NCBI GenBank assembly: GCA_032622095.1
Contig: CP136062.1
Span: 37,822,918-37,886,917, forward strand
Origin: Siphonodentalium dalli
Taxonomy: Eukaryota > Mollusca > Scaphopoda > Gadilida > Siphonodentaliidae
Length of the DNA stretch: 64,000 nucleotides
Direction: 5' to 3'
The translations under genes and the position numbers were made by a program. The notes below the pieces were generated by a model. That model had not been told where the DNA came from, searched no databases, and was given only the letters and a program-made list of their open reading frames with translations. This document shows positions 12,976 through 26,059 of the stretch, piece by piece. The stretch's first letter is position 1; every line of letters begins with the position of its first letter.

Positions 12976-13869
12976 TGGACGAGCTACTGGACATTCGTAA
13001 ACTGGATGGTTGGGGCCGTAGGCCAAGACCTTTTAGTTTACATATGGCCAGTCGCGAGTACATTAACCAACTTAAAACACAGGTTATGATATACAAGGAT
13101 AAATTACATTTATACAGACTAAACAAATTGATAAATCTCGATAAATTAGACGTTTACGAACGTTTTTCTAGAAAATAAATAATCCTAAATTGCATGTGAA
13201 TTGTGTCGTGAACACGATATATATATAGCACAATACCACGCCGTACAACTTTGTTAGAAAATAAACGTCGACGAACGCAAACTTGATAAAATATTTGTTT
13301 TGTGCTAAACATAGCATATAAAGTTATTATACAATATAATTTTTAAAATTTCATGTTGGACTCGATTGAGTCATATGACTTACCGGAGTCCAACATGACT
13401 TTTCCGCGGATTATCACGTGACGGATTTTGCCCAATCAGAAATAGTGTTAGTTAAGGGATAGATAATAATAGTATGTACGTAATATATAATTTCGACGCG
13501 ATTACACGTATCTCTATTTTGGGCACGTATGCATTTAAAGATATCTTTGACTGAATGTCGTTGTTATTTCGAGAAGAAAGTAATTCTATCATTAGAGTCT
13601 CGAATACTCTCGATTGCTTCAAGGTGACAGAAACCCCTTGGTATGCAGGACGCATCTGTTGACTACGAAATGGATTACGTGTTGTTCATAAGCACTAGGC
13701 AGATGTTTGTTAAGCAATGAATTATTTCTCCGATAGAGGTCCCTAGCTGTTGGGAGCCTGTTGAGCATAAATTGGGACATATGTCCATTCTAGTAAACAA
13801 AGTAAAACAGCAACTTGATGACGCGGGTATGACGTTTATACAACAACGCGGTATATTGACAAATATAAA

Positions 13870-14248
13870 TCTCATATATATTTTGAAGACCTCTGTCTGT
13901 CTGTCTGTCTGTTTGTCTGTTTGTCTGTTTGTCATTTATACAAATCTACGATTCTCGAAACTTGGTACGTGTGTGTAGTTTGACCAGGCGGTCGACGTTG
14001 TCGTATTGGCGAGCCCGTGCGGCGCCCGCTTCGCGCATGCGCAGACGAGATCTCGGAAACGGGTGGAGCTATCGACTTGAAATTTGCTATTTGAATGTAT
14101 CTTGCCCCGGATACGAATTTTATCGGGTCGCCGAGCCCGTGCGACGCAAGCTTCGCGCATGCGCAGACCAGATCTCGGAAACGGGTGGAGCTATCGACTT
14201 GAAATTTGGTTTTTGAATAGCCCAGACAACGTCGGGCTCATCGGCTAG
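13870..14248 (+). mobile_element. Helitron-like non-autonomous element, first of a tandem pair
   Basis: Begins TCTCATATATATTTTGAAGA followed by a (TCTG)n run and ends with the hairpin gcccagacaacgtcgggc and catcggCTAG, the TC...hairpin-CTAG organisation of Helitrons. Inside, an about 85-bp block (gagcccgtgcg...cgcatgcgcaga...gatctcggaaacgggtggag) is repeated at 14010 and 14131. Confidence 0.6.
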
Positions 14249-14532
14249 TCTATTATATATTTTGGAACTTCTGTCAGTCTGTCTGTCTGTCTGTGTCTTA
14301 TAGACTCGAAAACTGCTCGACCGATCCGACTCGAATTTGGTATGTAGGCCTACTTTGATACCGGGAACAACATGGGCGGGTCCAATTTCACGTGCGACAG
14401 TGTCTTTGACCCTGACCTCGGTCATGTACGCCCATATAGGCATGTTTCTCGACCTATCGACCGTCTGCCCAGACGGAGGCGATCACAAAACAATCCACAA
14501 ATAGCCCGGACGAAGTCGGGGACATCAGCTAG
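14249..14532 (+). mobile_element. Helitron-like non-autonomous element, second of a tandem pair
   Basis: Begins TCTATTATATATTTTGGAAC directly after the CTAG of the first copy and ends gcccggacgaagtcgggg + acatcagCTAG, followed by T. (TCTG)n again lies near the 5' end. 14540-16380 shows no gene, only two short similar blocks (15235-15320, 15680-15745) around cattttccacatgta. Confidence 0.6.
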
Positions 14533-16379
14533 TTGTTGAATAATTATATTATCCTAGAGATCAATTTGTCAAAGATTTGCATTTCACTATGAGTAACTCA
14601 GGGAAATGAAAAGCGTATAGGATTCTAACATCAACATTTCGAATGGAATCAATTGTTTCACATGCCTTTGATAAAGATATAATAACTCTAATCCGATTTA
14701 GAACGGCGAACCATTATTTGCCAACAGAGACCGGATGATGACACAAAACTGAGCGCAAAATGCACGTTTTGTGAATTTAATGTTATTGGTGATGAATACC
14801 ACGTCCAGATCTCGCCCATAAAAGAAACGGGTACTTCAAGAAATCTTATTGAGACTTCCATAATCAGAGAAATTTTTCAAACAGCAAACCAAATATAATG
14901 CTAGACTTGTGTAAATTTATTTGCCTCATCAATGAAACAGCGATTTGCTCTCCTGTGTAATTATATCTGTGTTATATTATTATCTCATCTTGATCGTCTG
15001 AGGTTGCGAGTATGTCTTGACTATGTGTATGCATATGTATATATAATCATGTATTTGGTAGAAGAACTAAAATGAATCAGAATCCCATAATTTCCACACA
15101 TACAGGAAGGCAGTAGATTTCAAATTGTTACTTTAACTACTATAGTTGAATTTAACTACATGTATAATAGGTATAATGCCATTGAATTGAATAATATTTG
15201 CTTAATATTAACTACATATTAATCATGTATAAACACGTTTTGACATTTTCCACATGTAAATGTACATGTACCAATGTTCGAGATTTTATTCGTGGTAGAT
15301 CCTGAGAAAATTAATTTTTTATATTTATTATTTTTTTCTTCAAATTATGTGATTAAAGAGAGACTGTATATGCCAATTTAAATAAATTCCCGGTAATAAC
15401 ACCGATCTAGTATCGATAATATATAGAAAACTAACTAATTTGAGTCGAAGATGTCTTCTGTAAACGTCCATTAACATGTTATCTTTAAATAATGTTTAAT
15501 AATTTGATAAAAATTACTTTATGACTCCAGTTATAAACTAAGTTATGAATTTCCATATACAAGACGTAATAACATTAATTGACGGATAGTGGATTGTGAA
15601 ACGCGTGGCGCACATCCTGTAAAACATATGTTTATACGGGGCGTGAACGCAAGTCATTCACTGACTGTGTCGATGATTATTTATACACTTTTGAACATTT
15701 TCCACATGTCAACGAACGAATTTGCAAGTAATAGATCCTGAAAAAGTGCACATCTGCCTTAACATTATATATGATACCAGTTAATTTGTTGACAAAGTCG
15801 AGGCAGCTCTTACTCGGTGCACGCCTGTCATCACTCATGTAATGAGTCATGATGCGTAATGGACCTAGCCGTTACAACGCCACTAGACAACACGTAACTG
15901 ACTGTGTTTTCTTTAATGTACTTTATTGACGACCAAATAGATTGTGAAATTTAAAAAAGACCACTATTTGATAATCCTTTGCATCCGGTCGCAAAGTTGT
16001 CGACACCTCTGATGTCGCCGGGGCTCATGCATGACGTTCGAGGTACGGGGAACTGATATCGTTATATTTATTTCTGCCAGATTTTGACGCTGTTCGACAA
16101 AAGAGAGATTATAGACAAATTGCCACATGTACACCCCGGTTGGCTTATTTCATCAAGGTGTGAACTAATAGCATTGCTTCGAAATTATATTTTCTATTCG
16201 AGATTGAAGTTATAATGGCTTCTGTTACACATATTGATCAACGTAAACATCGATCTTTGTTGGTGATCGGAAATGGTATCAGGTATCACTCTTGGTTTTT
16301 GTTCAAATCTGTTCTATTTATTTGGTTATAAGATGCATACACACACATATGCACCTGAAACATCTTGAATCTCGGAAAG

Positions 16380-16790
16380 ATGCTATATTATCGCGTTACA
16401 TGGTGTTTAAAGACATATTATGGACTTGTTCGGGTGCGTGAAACTGATCGGTTAGTGCAGGCGCAATGCGAACTGGAGGAATGTACCATTCTACTAACAT
16501 CGCCGAAAATCTGAAGAAAATCGACCGTACCACTCCATAGAATAACATCGTCCGAACTACGCTCAACTGTAAATATTTACTACTCGATTCGGGACGCATC
16601 TGTCGGCGATAAACTAACGAAAACGATTTCGCCATCCGGAGTCACTGCAATTAATTAATATATAAGAACTACGGTCTGTGTTTTCAATTTGGATATAATA
16701 TTTGTAAATATTAATGTTTTGAACAAGATTGTTCTCCATTTATATTTGACCACCCTACCGGAGTGTTTCACATCACTTTAAACATGACGG
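16380..16790. repeat. Dispersed repeat Y, copy 1
   Basis: Shares attctactaacatcgcc, accactccat and gtgtttcacatcactttaa with 23221-23525, and is inverted relative to 61840-62095 (gacttgttcgggtgcgtgaa). No intact protein. Confidence 0.7.
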
Positions 16791-16815
16791 ATATCATTGA
16801 GGTATAGAACTATTT

Positions 16816-17101
16816 GCTTAAAGGTGGACTGGAAACTAAATTTTGCAACAAATGAATGAATTTGAGACATGGATTAGTGCATAAATACACTCATGTTCTC
16901 TATGGAAGATACATACTGGCTGGAGTCCTAAATTCATTTTCATTACAATTACCGTGTTGCTTGCATCGTTCACAGCACATGTGTACTAATATAATCCATG
17001 GCTCAAATTCATTCATTCATTTATTTGTTGCATATATTCTGTTGAATATAAAAGGAGATGGTCCCATAAATTACTGGATTTAGCGTACAGTACCCCTTTA
17101 A
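16816..17101. mobile_element. MITE family U, copy 1
   Basis: Ends ttaaaggtggactggaaact and gcgtacagtacccctttaa; interior tggctcaaattcattcattc. A shorter relative lies at 35132-35372. 17100-17520 shows no gene. Confidence 0.72.
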
Positions 17102-17520
17102 TAATAACCACATAATTATGTTGTTATTCATATGTAATTTTTTGTTTGGTATTTTCCACATGTATCAAGATACAATATTTTTTCCCGATATTTTTTAGAT
17201 TTCTTTTTCAAATAATATCAGAAATAGGAATCTGAAGCCAAAAGTGTATATATGTGCCTTAACCCTTTCTGTACTAAATGGATTCTTCCACCCGGTTATA
17301 AAACTATGCACTGGAATGGTCTATTATTCGTCTGTAGTGTTCACGGTGGGGAGGTTTGTGAGTACCACGCATTCAAAATGTGCAAATGCACAAAAACATA
17401 ATATATGAGAAACTGTCACAAAACATAGCATTTTGACTGAGCATAGATAGATAATGATTTATTGGCAAAAAAACATCCACAATAGGACAGTTTGCGAATA
17501 CAATGGATAAATAGAGAATA

Positions 17521-17682
17521 CCTACGAGTTTTGGTTGAATACCCGAATTATCTCATGAGTGGGTGCAAGGAAGTACAGAATTTCTACGAGCGGCTGCAAG
17601 CCGCGAGTGGGAATTCTGTACTTCCTTGCTCCCACGAATGAGATAATCCGGGTATTCAACCAAAACCCGTAGGTTTTCTTTT
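17521..17682. repeat. Imperfect palindrome (foldback V1)
   Basis: gaatacccgaattatctcat pairs with atgagataatccgggtattc, and gtgcaaggaagtacagaatt with aattctgtacttccttgc, around tctacgagcggctgcaagcc. Similar in layout to 55968-56100. Confidence 0.8.
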
Positions 17683-18061
17683 TATTACATGCGCTATAAA
17701 CCGCACCAAAACTGCTAATTTTGTCCTACAGTTCACTTCAAATTGTTAGAAAGCTTCGACATTTGCATTTTGTTTGCATTCCATCAATTGATTTGCTCAC
17801 CACCGAATGACAAATATCGAGCATAGCCGCCATAAGAAATAGTCCCCATTGTTTTATTCTGAAATGATGCGAGAAAATTAATGTATACATAATTTAGTGA
17901 TAAGAATATATTATAACAAATGAGTTAACATTATAACAATTAAATAACAGTTTATGAACCGTGAAAATCAATAATTAAAACAATAGGCCGGCTGTTATTG
18001 ATACGCTTTGAAACTTAATGTGATTCGCCGCTATAAACCGGAAGTAATCTCCGAAAAAGTA

Positions 18062-18136
18062 ATACTATTGTGTTATCCAACGAGTCGGTCAGTGTTATCC
18101 ATCGAGTCGGTCAGTGTTATCCATCGAGTCGGTCCA
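18062..18136. repeat. 22-bp tandem repeat, three copies
   Basis: Unit tgttatccatcgagtcggtc + ag, with slight changes in copy 1. Confidence 0.85.
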
Positions 18137-18249
18137 GGCGATGGATATAACGCTCTACGCCACGGCAATTACCACTATTTAATGGGGAAGCATATAATAA
18201 TAGTATATATCATTTTTAGTTAATGCTAGTTCATTTTAAAAACATGTTG

Positions 18250-18547
18250 ATACCGTATTTATTCGGAAATACTCAGTAGTTTTCTATAACATTCTGCAAA
18301 TTTTCTAGTCGGAAGTTCGTGGAATACACAAGTCCACACATCTAGGAGAATCCTTTGACTGACAACTTTGGTCAGAATGCTAGAGCGAACAACTGTGAAG
18401 TATCAGCGTGTTTGAAAAATAGTATAGCATAAAATTATGCTCGTAGCTTCCAAAATACTATGAAATATATCATCGCCCCTAGTTTATTACCCTTTTCCTC
18501 GTTTCTGGTGGCGTTTGCGATCGCCTCGGCCATTTTAAATGCGTGAT
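18250..18547 (-). repeat. Dispersed repeat J, copy 2
   Basis: Mixed inverted/direct similarity to 1-247 (gacaactttggtcagaatg, cattttaaatgcg end, tttattcggaaatact). Probably a MITE, since internal parts pair with each other in inverse orientation. No protein. Confidence 0.5.
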
Positions 18548-18578
18548 ACTCACAAACTCTAAACCAACGTGAATGTTG

Positions 18579-18739
18579 TTAACCCTTTCAGTGCCAAGTC
18601 CGATTTTTGTATCAACCCATATTTCCTTGATCATTTTTCAAATTTATTGATTATAATAATGTGATACATTGATGGAAAGAGCTCTTATCAAGGAAATATG
18701 GGTTGATACAAAAATCGGACTTGGCACTGAAAGGGTTAA
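18579..18739. mobile_element. piggyBac-like MITE family B, copy 3 (compact, 161 bp)
   Basis: Flanked by TTAA (18579-18582, 18736-18739). TIRs of about 50 bp start CCCTTTCAGTGCCAAGTCCG and continue through TGTATCAACCCATATTTCCT. No hairpin module, so this looks like the basal form of the family. Confidence 0.85.
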
Positions 18740-19019
18740 TGTAATAAAGGCAGACGACATACCGATGACAAAGATAATACAAGTGCACGTGTGGAAGGGT
18801 TCATATTGGTGGAAAATATTCACATACCGTGAATGGCTTTAAATTCGTCGGTATAAATTTTCGTGGTTCGCCATTTATAACTTGTTCGTGGGTTCGTAAA
18901 TTCGTGGGTCCGCTGACACTAACTGTCGCATCCAACCCCCCCCCCCATACTAACAATCAAGTCCAACTAATAGAAGTGCAGACACCTCGGCGATCCGTCG
19001 GAAATTGCGCATCCGCACT

Positions 19020-21240
19020 GTAGGCGTGTAATTAATTAGCATGTCGCGTGTCCAAGCTTTCGTTGCCGGCTATTGAGAATGTCAACAACGGGATTGTATT
19101 ACACGAACCTACCTATGTGACCTAGGTGAAAGTCACTCTCTTCTCATAACACAACTCCATAGGCCTTGAACGTACATCGGGTCAATACCACCCGCATGAC
19201 ATTCTCAAAATGGCGACCGCGATAGTTTCGAAGATAAAAAAGTTTCGTGCGGTTTTTAATTTCGTGGTTATCAACAACCACGAAAACCACGAAAATTGGA
19301 ACGCCACGAATTAAGGTACCTTTACAGTAATAAGTTCCACAAACAACACTATAGTCGCCTTATTGAACTTTTCCTTTATTCGGAACATTTCCTAATGGAA
19401 CTACTCGTCAATGAGTATTTAGTATCGAAATGGTTAACGTATAGAAATCAGTGAGCTAAATATGTTCCAGACCTTCACCTGATACACGTGACACAGTATT
19501 AAAGGATGATATCGTGTTTATTTGATGTGTACATCATATTTAAATAATTTTAACTGGTGAAATAATAGGGGAATGGATTTTTGTGCGTGGGAGATTTATC
19601 TAAATCGCTGCTGTAGTTCTGGGTTTTTTCCCAGATCAAATTTGGCTGTGGGATAGCCCTGTCGTACACTTGGGGATTTATTTTAAAAAGTAAACACATG
19701 ACATATGATTTTTCTTGCATTTTCGTGATCAACTGGTGTCAATCTAGCTGGGTGAACATCACTGGAGTGGCCTGTAGGCTTCAAATTATTCAATTCAGTG
19801 AATAATTTGGCCGACACGTTAACACTGTCTCCTATGGGAAACCATTTAGTTCAGTGATTTATATAATGGAACCCCTTAACATTTTGAGATTAATGGAGGC
19901 AATTCTCAGTCGGTTTTCTGTCGGTGCACGCCGGTCGTTACTCGTGACGCGTATTTTTATTTCCAAGCTTGATTCTATAAATATTCATCGCCGACGGCGG
20001 CGCTGGTTTCCTGTCGCGCGTTGTAATGTCATCGAATCAAATCAAGATATCGCTAGATGCCACTGTCGTGCATGGCAGCAGTTCAATGAAAATCAAAGAC
20101 CGTAATCGCCTGGCAAATATACCAAGAAATCTGAGCTAAACCTACAGACTAATGCACAAAGATGTTGTGCGAAAGCAAATTAAACATAAAGCACAACACA
20201 GAAAGTATTTTATCGCTGTTTGATCTCTGATCGTTGTTCAACACAAAATTAGCGTTTCATTCAATTGAGATGGGGAAACCAGGCGACGGGTCTGTTCGTT
20301 GGGGATTCTGATCAATACTCTGTAAACAGAAAACGAACGCGCCCGATCAAACAAGACACGAATGGCCATTACTTGCAGTAATTACTGATGTTTTCGCGAT
20401 CATTCCAATGAAACGAAACCCAATATTGGCAATGCGGTGATTCGGAATTAAGACAAGGCGACGAGGGCTGATGATATACGTATGACGAGGGAATAACGTA
20501 ACGTGCGTTTTATAAGCCCGACTTAATCTAAGCGACCACGCGATCGCTGACTGGCTCCTTCTATCTCGTGTACCAATCTTAAGGTAGCAAATTACCTGAA
20601 CAATTATGTTAATAAATATTTCACATATATGTTGCACACTTTTGAGTGACAAATATTGGAATTATAATCATACAGGTTTTCAATAATGTTATTGCTTATT
20701 TTAGAGAGACGAACTGTCACGAGTTAGTGTACGATTTATTTTATTATATTTGAGGATGATTGGGGCAAATGTCAATTATATAATAACTTAAGTAAATTGC
20801 ATATCGATCTCACTGGGCATGTACTAAACGGTTGGTACATGTAATATGCATTTCATGAGTCGTTTGTCATGCACATCTTAAAACTATACGGCCAATTTTC
20901 TGCAAACTTTTTCGGCCAGCGTGTGAACAAGCCCTTATATGCTGATGGAATCACTGGAGCTCGGATACTATAGCCTCGTGTAGACTCGTTGATTATAGCT
21001 ATGTTATTAGACCCAACCTTGGATACTATTTCAATTACCTGATGAATACAATTACAAACGTAAATCGCATCCAGTTGACGTGCATGGCGATATACAGATA
21101 TATATATATACACATGTGGTTGAGTGGATACGTTCAGCGGCATAGTTACGTGAACGGAAGCAACACATGTTTTTAGTATCAATTTATTATCTCCATTCTG
21201 CATCGTGACACAGCATATGCGTCAAATTAAACTTAGTAAT
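19020..21240. other. No recognised gene or element
   Basis: Short open frames only (for example 19854-20105, 20347-20652, 20853-21203). None resembles a known family. A C-run (about 13 C) lies just before, at 18936-18949. Alternating TA runs occur near 21090-21110 and 21275-21295. Confidence 0.5.
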
Positions 21241-21460
21241 GTCACGAACCCCGATATAGGTAATGCGGCTGATGATATATATATATATATATACCTTTTT
21301 TTCCTCCAATTTCGGAGAGCAGTAATAACATAATTAATGCGGCTGATGATATATACTTACGGCGAGGGAATAAGGTAACGTGTGTTGTATAAGTCCAACA
21401 GACCCAATTCGAGCTCCCGCTGTGGTGTATCGTCACAAACGAACGTATGGGTCGTTTGTT

Positions 21461-21740
21461 TAAAGGACGACTTAATTTTCGAACCCACAGATTACATTAT
21501 ATAAAATATATGCCATATTATATACCATTTGAAAGAGGAAGCTCCAAAACATTGTATTATCAACTTATCCGGTGTAATAAACTGTGGACATGTTGTTTTT
21601 GTTGAGTTGCCAACGCGTTTTGTCATCAAGATTGAAGTAAAAATCAGTATTATTTTCAATGCATTCAAGTCAGTGATGCTGTGAGGTCCGTAAATTGTCT
21701 TTGCTTTTGGATAGGCATCGTGTTGTCGTATATCTATATC
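21461..21740. repeat. Repeat family F, partial copy 1
   Basis: cttaattttcgaacccacag, then attacattatataaaatata, gaagctccaaaacattgta and cttatccggtgtaataaac, as in 38697-39125. Confidence 0.75.
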
Positions 21741-21859
21741 GAAGTTACATGTATATATGTGCACGAGCCTCGTGTTCATAACCTATAAATGTGATGCTGA
21801 AACATGCTGTGCTTTCGCTGAGTGTATCACGTATTGACAGTCTTAACTCCCTACTGACT

Positions 21860-22524
21860 ACCATCACTCAGGAGAATATGGATAAGATCGACATTTGATA
21901 AACAATTGTGTTCTCTTAATGAATAATAAATGTAAATATGATCATATAACCCAATTTCTGATCCAAGAGCACATCATGACATTCAGATTTAGGATTCAGT
22001 TTAAATGCGCTGTAATTGTGTTCAAATCTCTCCACATGGAATCACCTGATTATATCACGGACATGTTTCAAGTGAGATCGGGAGGAATAACTCGGTCCAA
22101 CACCACCGGATTCCACCTGAATACCATCGGCGGCAAACCGAACAATAAGCATGGAAAGTTATGCTTCCAAGAAGTGTCCATCGCGCTATGGAACAAACTG
22201 CCAATGAACATCAGGCGCTGTCACTCTGTTCAAAGTTTTAAACATGCAGTTGCTGAAAACATATCTGTTTCGTCAATGTTTTCAGTTGCCAAATTGACAT
22301 TATTCTCACTTATTTTCGATTCACTAATTTTTCATATATTCGTGATTTGTTACTTTTTAGCTGTGTACGTAGTTGTTTTTAGGTAGTATTTTAATTCTCC
22401 TTGGTCTCTTTTAAACTCACATATCATTTAGTATCCATATTGTGTTATCTCTTTGTTTTAAACTGTATTTCTATTGTAAAGCGCATTGAAACTAATTTAC
22501 TGTCTAATGCGTTTTAAAATGTAA

Positions 22525-22562
<38 letters not shown>
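21860..22562 (+). mobile_element. CR1/L2-like LINE, 5'-truncated 3' end with RT C-terminal tail
   Basis: An open frame at 21895-22386 ends with the C-terminal tail typical of CR1/L2/Jockey-clade reverse transcriptases: FKCAVIVFKSLH, then DYITDMF, ALWNKLPMNIRRCHSVQSFK and a hydrophobic end. No catalytic RT or endonuclease part is present, so this is a 5'-truncated dead copy. After the stop come an untranslated tail with TTGTAAAGCGCATTGA, a motif common at 3' ends of such LINEs, and an (AAT)n tail at 22528-22562. The clade assignment is from the tail only. Confidence 0.75.
22528..22562. repeat. (AAT)n microsatellite at the LINE 3' end
   Basis: About 11 AAT units immediately after the LINE tail; microsatellite 3' ends are usual for CR1/L2-type elements. 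Confidence 0.95.
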
Positions 22563-22904
22563 CGTACCAGTGATTCTTGTTACTATATATAGGAACTAAG
22601 TATACTTCCGGGATAACCGCGTAACGATTTAGATGCCTTTATCAGTGCCCTATAGTTTGTACGCATGCGTCACGCTGAGTAAGATGATATGATTTACGAC
22701 AGCTACACGTGGACAACTGACCAATCAGCGTCGCGGAATTTGAATTTTCCTGTTAGTAGAGAGAATGAGAGAAATAGAATTCTCAATTAGTGAAAATGTT
22801 GCTAAATGAAAACCAAATTTACCCCGAAATTTGGAATGCGTTTGGCTTCAGAAGATCGATTTTTTTCTCTCGATAACTGATATCGGAATTATTTCTGAAC
22901 TACG

Positions 22905-23231
22905 GCCACATCATAAATAGACAATTGCTGCGGACACACGTAGCCTACCACAGTGGCGATGTCATTATCGTAGGTGTGACGATTTATTATGTCACTCGCT
23001 GCATATTCGCACAATGAGACTTCCAAAGTGCATTATAATCAGCCTTTTTCTTGTTTTGGTCCTTGTATAGTTCGCTTTGTTTATTCCAGATACTTTCTCT
23101 CAGCTGCATTTTCTCCAACAGTTCCGACACAGCTTCATTGGCGCACATGGCAATGTTAGCGGAATTATGCGTAGAACTAAACGTCGCAAAATAGAAAAAA
23201 CGCAATTGCCAATAAGGGGAATCTAGCATTC
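22905..23231 (-). pseudogene. MADF/Myb-SANT-like domain fragment, probable transposon relic
   Basis: The minus-strand frame 23229-22987 reads AVSELLEKMQLRESIWNK, then SELYKDQNKKKADYNALW, resembling the MADF (Myb/SANT-like) fold, whose members have L-I...LW followed by Y-K-N/D-R-N-K-K and a W. Such domains occur in host regulators and in proteins linked to PIF/Harbinger transposons. The same stretch recurs in degenerate form near 49990-50230 (shared cattcgcacaatgag and cagcctttt), so it belongs to a repeat rather than a unique gene. No full protein is present. Confidence 0.4.
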
Positions 23232-23525
23232 TACTAACATCGCCAAAATTTCAAACAAATCAACCATACCACTCCATGGAAAACATCGTCGGAACTGCCC
23301 CCAATTATAAATATTTACATCTCGATCCGGGACGCAACTATCGGCGATAATCTAACACAAATGATTTAGCCATCGAGAGCCATTGAATTTAATTAATATA
23401 TAAGAATAACACTGTGTATCGTCAATTTGGATTCATGTTAGTAACAAATAACTACTTTGAGCTAGATTATTCTCAATTTCTATTTGATCACCCAACCGGA
23501 GTGTTTCACATCACTTTAACGTCTT
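23221..23525. repeat. Dispersed repeat Y, copy 2
   Basis: Matches 16480-16785 from attctactaacatcgcc to gagtgtttcacatcacttta. It directly follows the MADF-fragment repeat, so the two may be one larger element. 23530-24640 shows no gene. Confidence 0.68.
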
Positions 23526-24643
23526 TCGATTTACTGACGCCCACATTTCCGGTTTACGTGACCACGTGACCGGTGCCCGGTTTATTGGATGACCAACGTG
23601 GTACGAATCAAACTCCTTGCAGAGCCGTCTACGTTATCACTGCCATATAGCACTGCCACAAGGGTGGTACTTTGCGGACCGATAAATCTATTTTTACATA
23701 TCGTCGGAACTATATTTAGTCACCTATTGTCTTATTTTGACCACCAACAGTTTGCAATAAAGGTAATTCTTTCGATATTGATAAGAACAATATGAACTGA
23801 GCCAGACATCGACAATTTTAATCATAAAACATAAGAACTAAGAACACGTAAGAAATCCTTACCAAATGTCCTTGTGGCAGTGGTATATCAGCAGGCGATG
23901 GGAGATAACTCTGCCTGGAGTTTGGGTACGAATCTCTAAAGTACATGTGAACGTTTTCTGAATGGCAACGTCGTAATGTCGCCCATGCGATAACGACATC
24001 TCTGCTGTTCTATTCAAATCAATACGGGCCATTTGTTTTCATTACTTTCTTCGTTTGCATAGTTCTCAGCCCATGCTCCGAAACATGGATCTTTTAACCA
24101 GAAACAGTGCGCGCATATAGCGCTCCTCTCCAAGTCAAGATCCTTAGTCGGCCAATTTAATCAAAAGTCTACGACATTGGTAAATCACATACGACATTAA
24201 TTTACGAAAAAACGCAATACAACATCGGAAAACCATAATCCCACGATGCTGGTTTTGAATATTTCATACATCTATTCATAGATTCGATTTGTGCCGTGAG
24301 GGGAATGCGACAAGTGTCAGTACATTAATCACTGGAAGAAACAAATATTCATGCGTGTTTGGTGCTTCCGCCTAAAATTGATCAGTAGTGTTTTATCGGT
24401 AGGCAGTCACACAAGAAATGGATGCTTTTCTAGAATTGGTTTATCTCGTTTTTCTGACTATAGTGAAATGTAAGTTCAGACTCTCCATGCTAGTCACAAA
24501 GTTTTCACATATATATTCTACTTTCTGAAGGTGTCTAAAGGTTCAACGTTAAGCGGTGGAATGTTTCCTTTTAATCTTCAAGCAATTCACTGTACTATAC
24601 ACCGACTCTCCTATCTTAAACATTCCCCATTCTAGTTAACCAC

Positions 24644-25085
24644 TTAACCCTTTACCCAACAGCCCTGTGCCAATGCATTCTCTTATATATGCGAGTCGAC
24701 CATAGGTCGCCTCGCATATATAAGAGAATGCATTTGCATAACACATATTAAATATGATAAAATTGTCAAAGAATGTCGAAAAATATTATAAAAATTGTTA
24801 AAAAATGTATGAAAAAATTGTTAAAGAATGTAAGAAAAAGTGTTAAAAAAAGATTTTGTTTAGGCCAATGCATTCTCTTATATATGCGAGGCGACCTATA
24901 GTCGACTCGCATATATAAGAGAATGCATTGGCACAGGGCATAACTGTAACCTTCACAATGTGGTCAATGAGCCGGTTCCAATGATATCCATATTTGTATG
25001 GTGTTATTGAGACAGACCGAAGATATTTTAGGCTGTTGAAGCTTTATTTGGGCGTTTTTGGCCGGTTTGTTGGGTAAAGGGTTAA
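24644..25085. mobile_element. piggyBac-like MITE family A, copy 2
   Basis: TTAA 24644-24647 and 25082-25085, TIR CCCTTTACCCAACA/TGTTGGGTAAAGGG. Hairpins at 24663-24737 and 24863-24938 are separated by aagaatgt/aaaaattgt A/T-rich spacer repeats. Confidence 0.9.
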
Positions 25086-25582
25086 AAACCCAACTCGCAG
25101 TGGGTAAATGTGCAAAAACTACAAAAGCCTGTATAAAAGTACCAAGAAAGACCACGGAGTAATGGATGAGTTTTAATCTTATATTCATTATTGATATCCC
25201 GTAACGAAATTTCTAGTAGTGGAACCATTGCTATGTAAACAAACATGTTACAACAATGTGTCAACAAACATCGCTAACGGCGTAGTAAATTAAAATATTT
25301 TAGTCCAAATATAATTTGCAGAATATATTTAATGCTTTGACCTTTTGCAATGCTTATCGTCGAGTTTGATTAAACTTTGGCATCTTATTTGACAAATCAT
25401 CAAAACTTGCTGAATCTGCATTTTATAAATAAATTGAGCCGACCTGACCACCAAACCCTCATGTAAACGGCCCCATTCACTCTAGCGCAATATTTACTAT
25501 GCATGTACAGAAGGACGAAAACTGTTTAATAATGTTAAATATGACGGGAAATTTTGAAAGGGACACCATCCCTGCGAAGTGG

Positions 25583-25973
25583 TTAACCCTTTACCCAACA
25601 GAAGGGCCCTGTGCCAATGCATTCTCTTATATATGCGAGTCGACCATAGGTCGCCTCGCATATATAAGAGAATGCATTGGCTTAACACATTAAAAATTAT
25701 AAAATTGTTAAAGAATGTAAGAAAAAATGGTAAAAAGTGTTAAATTTTAGGCCAATGCATTCTCTTATATATGCGAGGCGACCTATGGTCGACTCGCATA
25801 TATAAGAGAATGCATTGGCACAGGGCATAACTGTAACTATCACAATGTGGTCAAGGAGCCGATTCCAATGATATCCATATTTGTATGGTTCTATTGAGCC
25901 AGACCGAAGATAATTTAGGCTGTTGCAGCTTTATTTGGCCGTTTTTGGCCGGTTTGTTGCCTAAAAGGGTTAA
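25583..25973. mobile_element. piggyBac-like MITE family A, copy 3
   Basis: TTAA 25583-25586 and 25970-25973. Hairpins at 25607-25681 and 25750-25825. The right TIR carries a small change (ttgcctaaaaggg). It lies 0.5 kb from copy 2 in the same orientation. Confidence 0.88.
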
Positions 25974-26059
25974 TTCGAAATACCATAAAGTTTATAAAAG
26001 TATATCTGTAAAACATATGTAAAACAACTTTATCTTCTACCGATTTGTGATTTCCGTTG

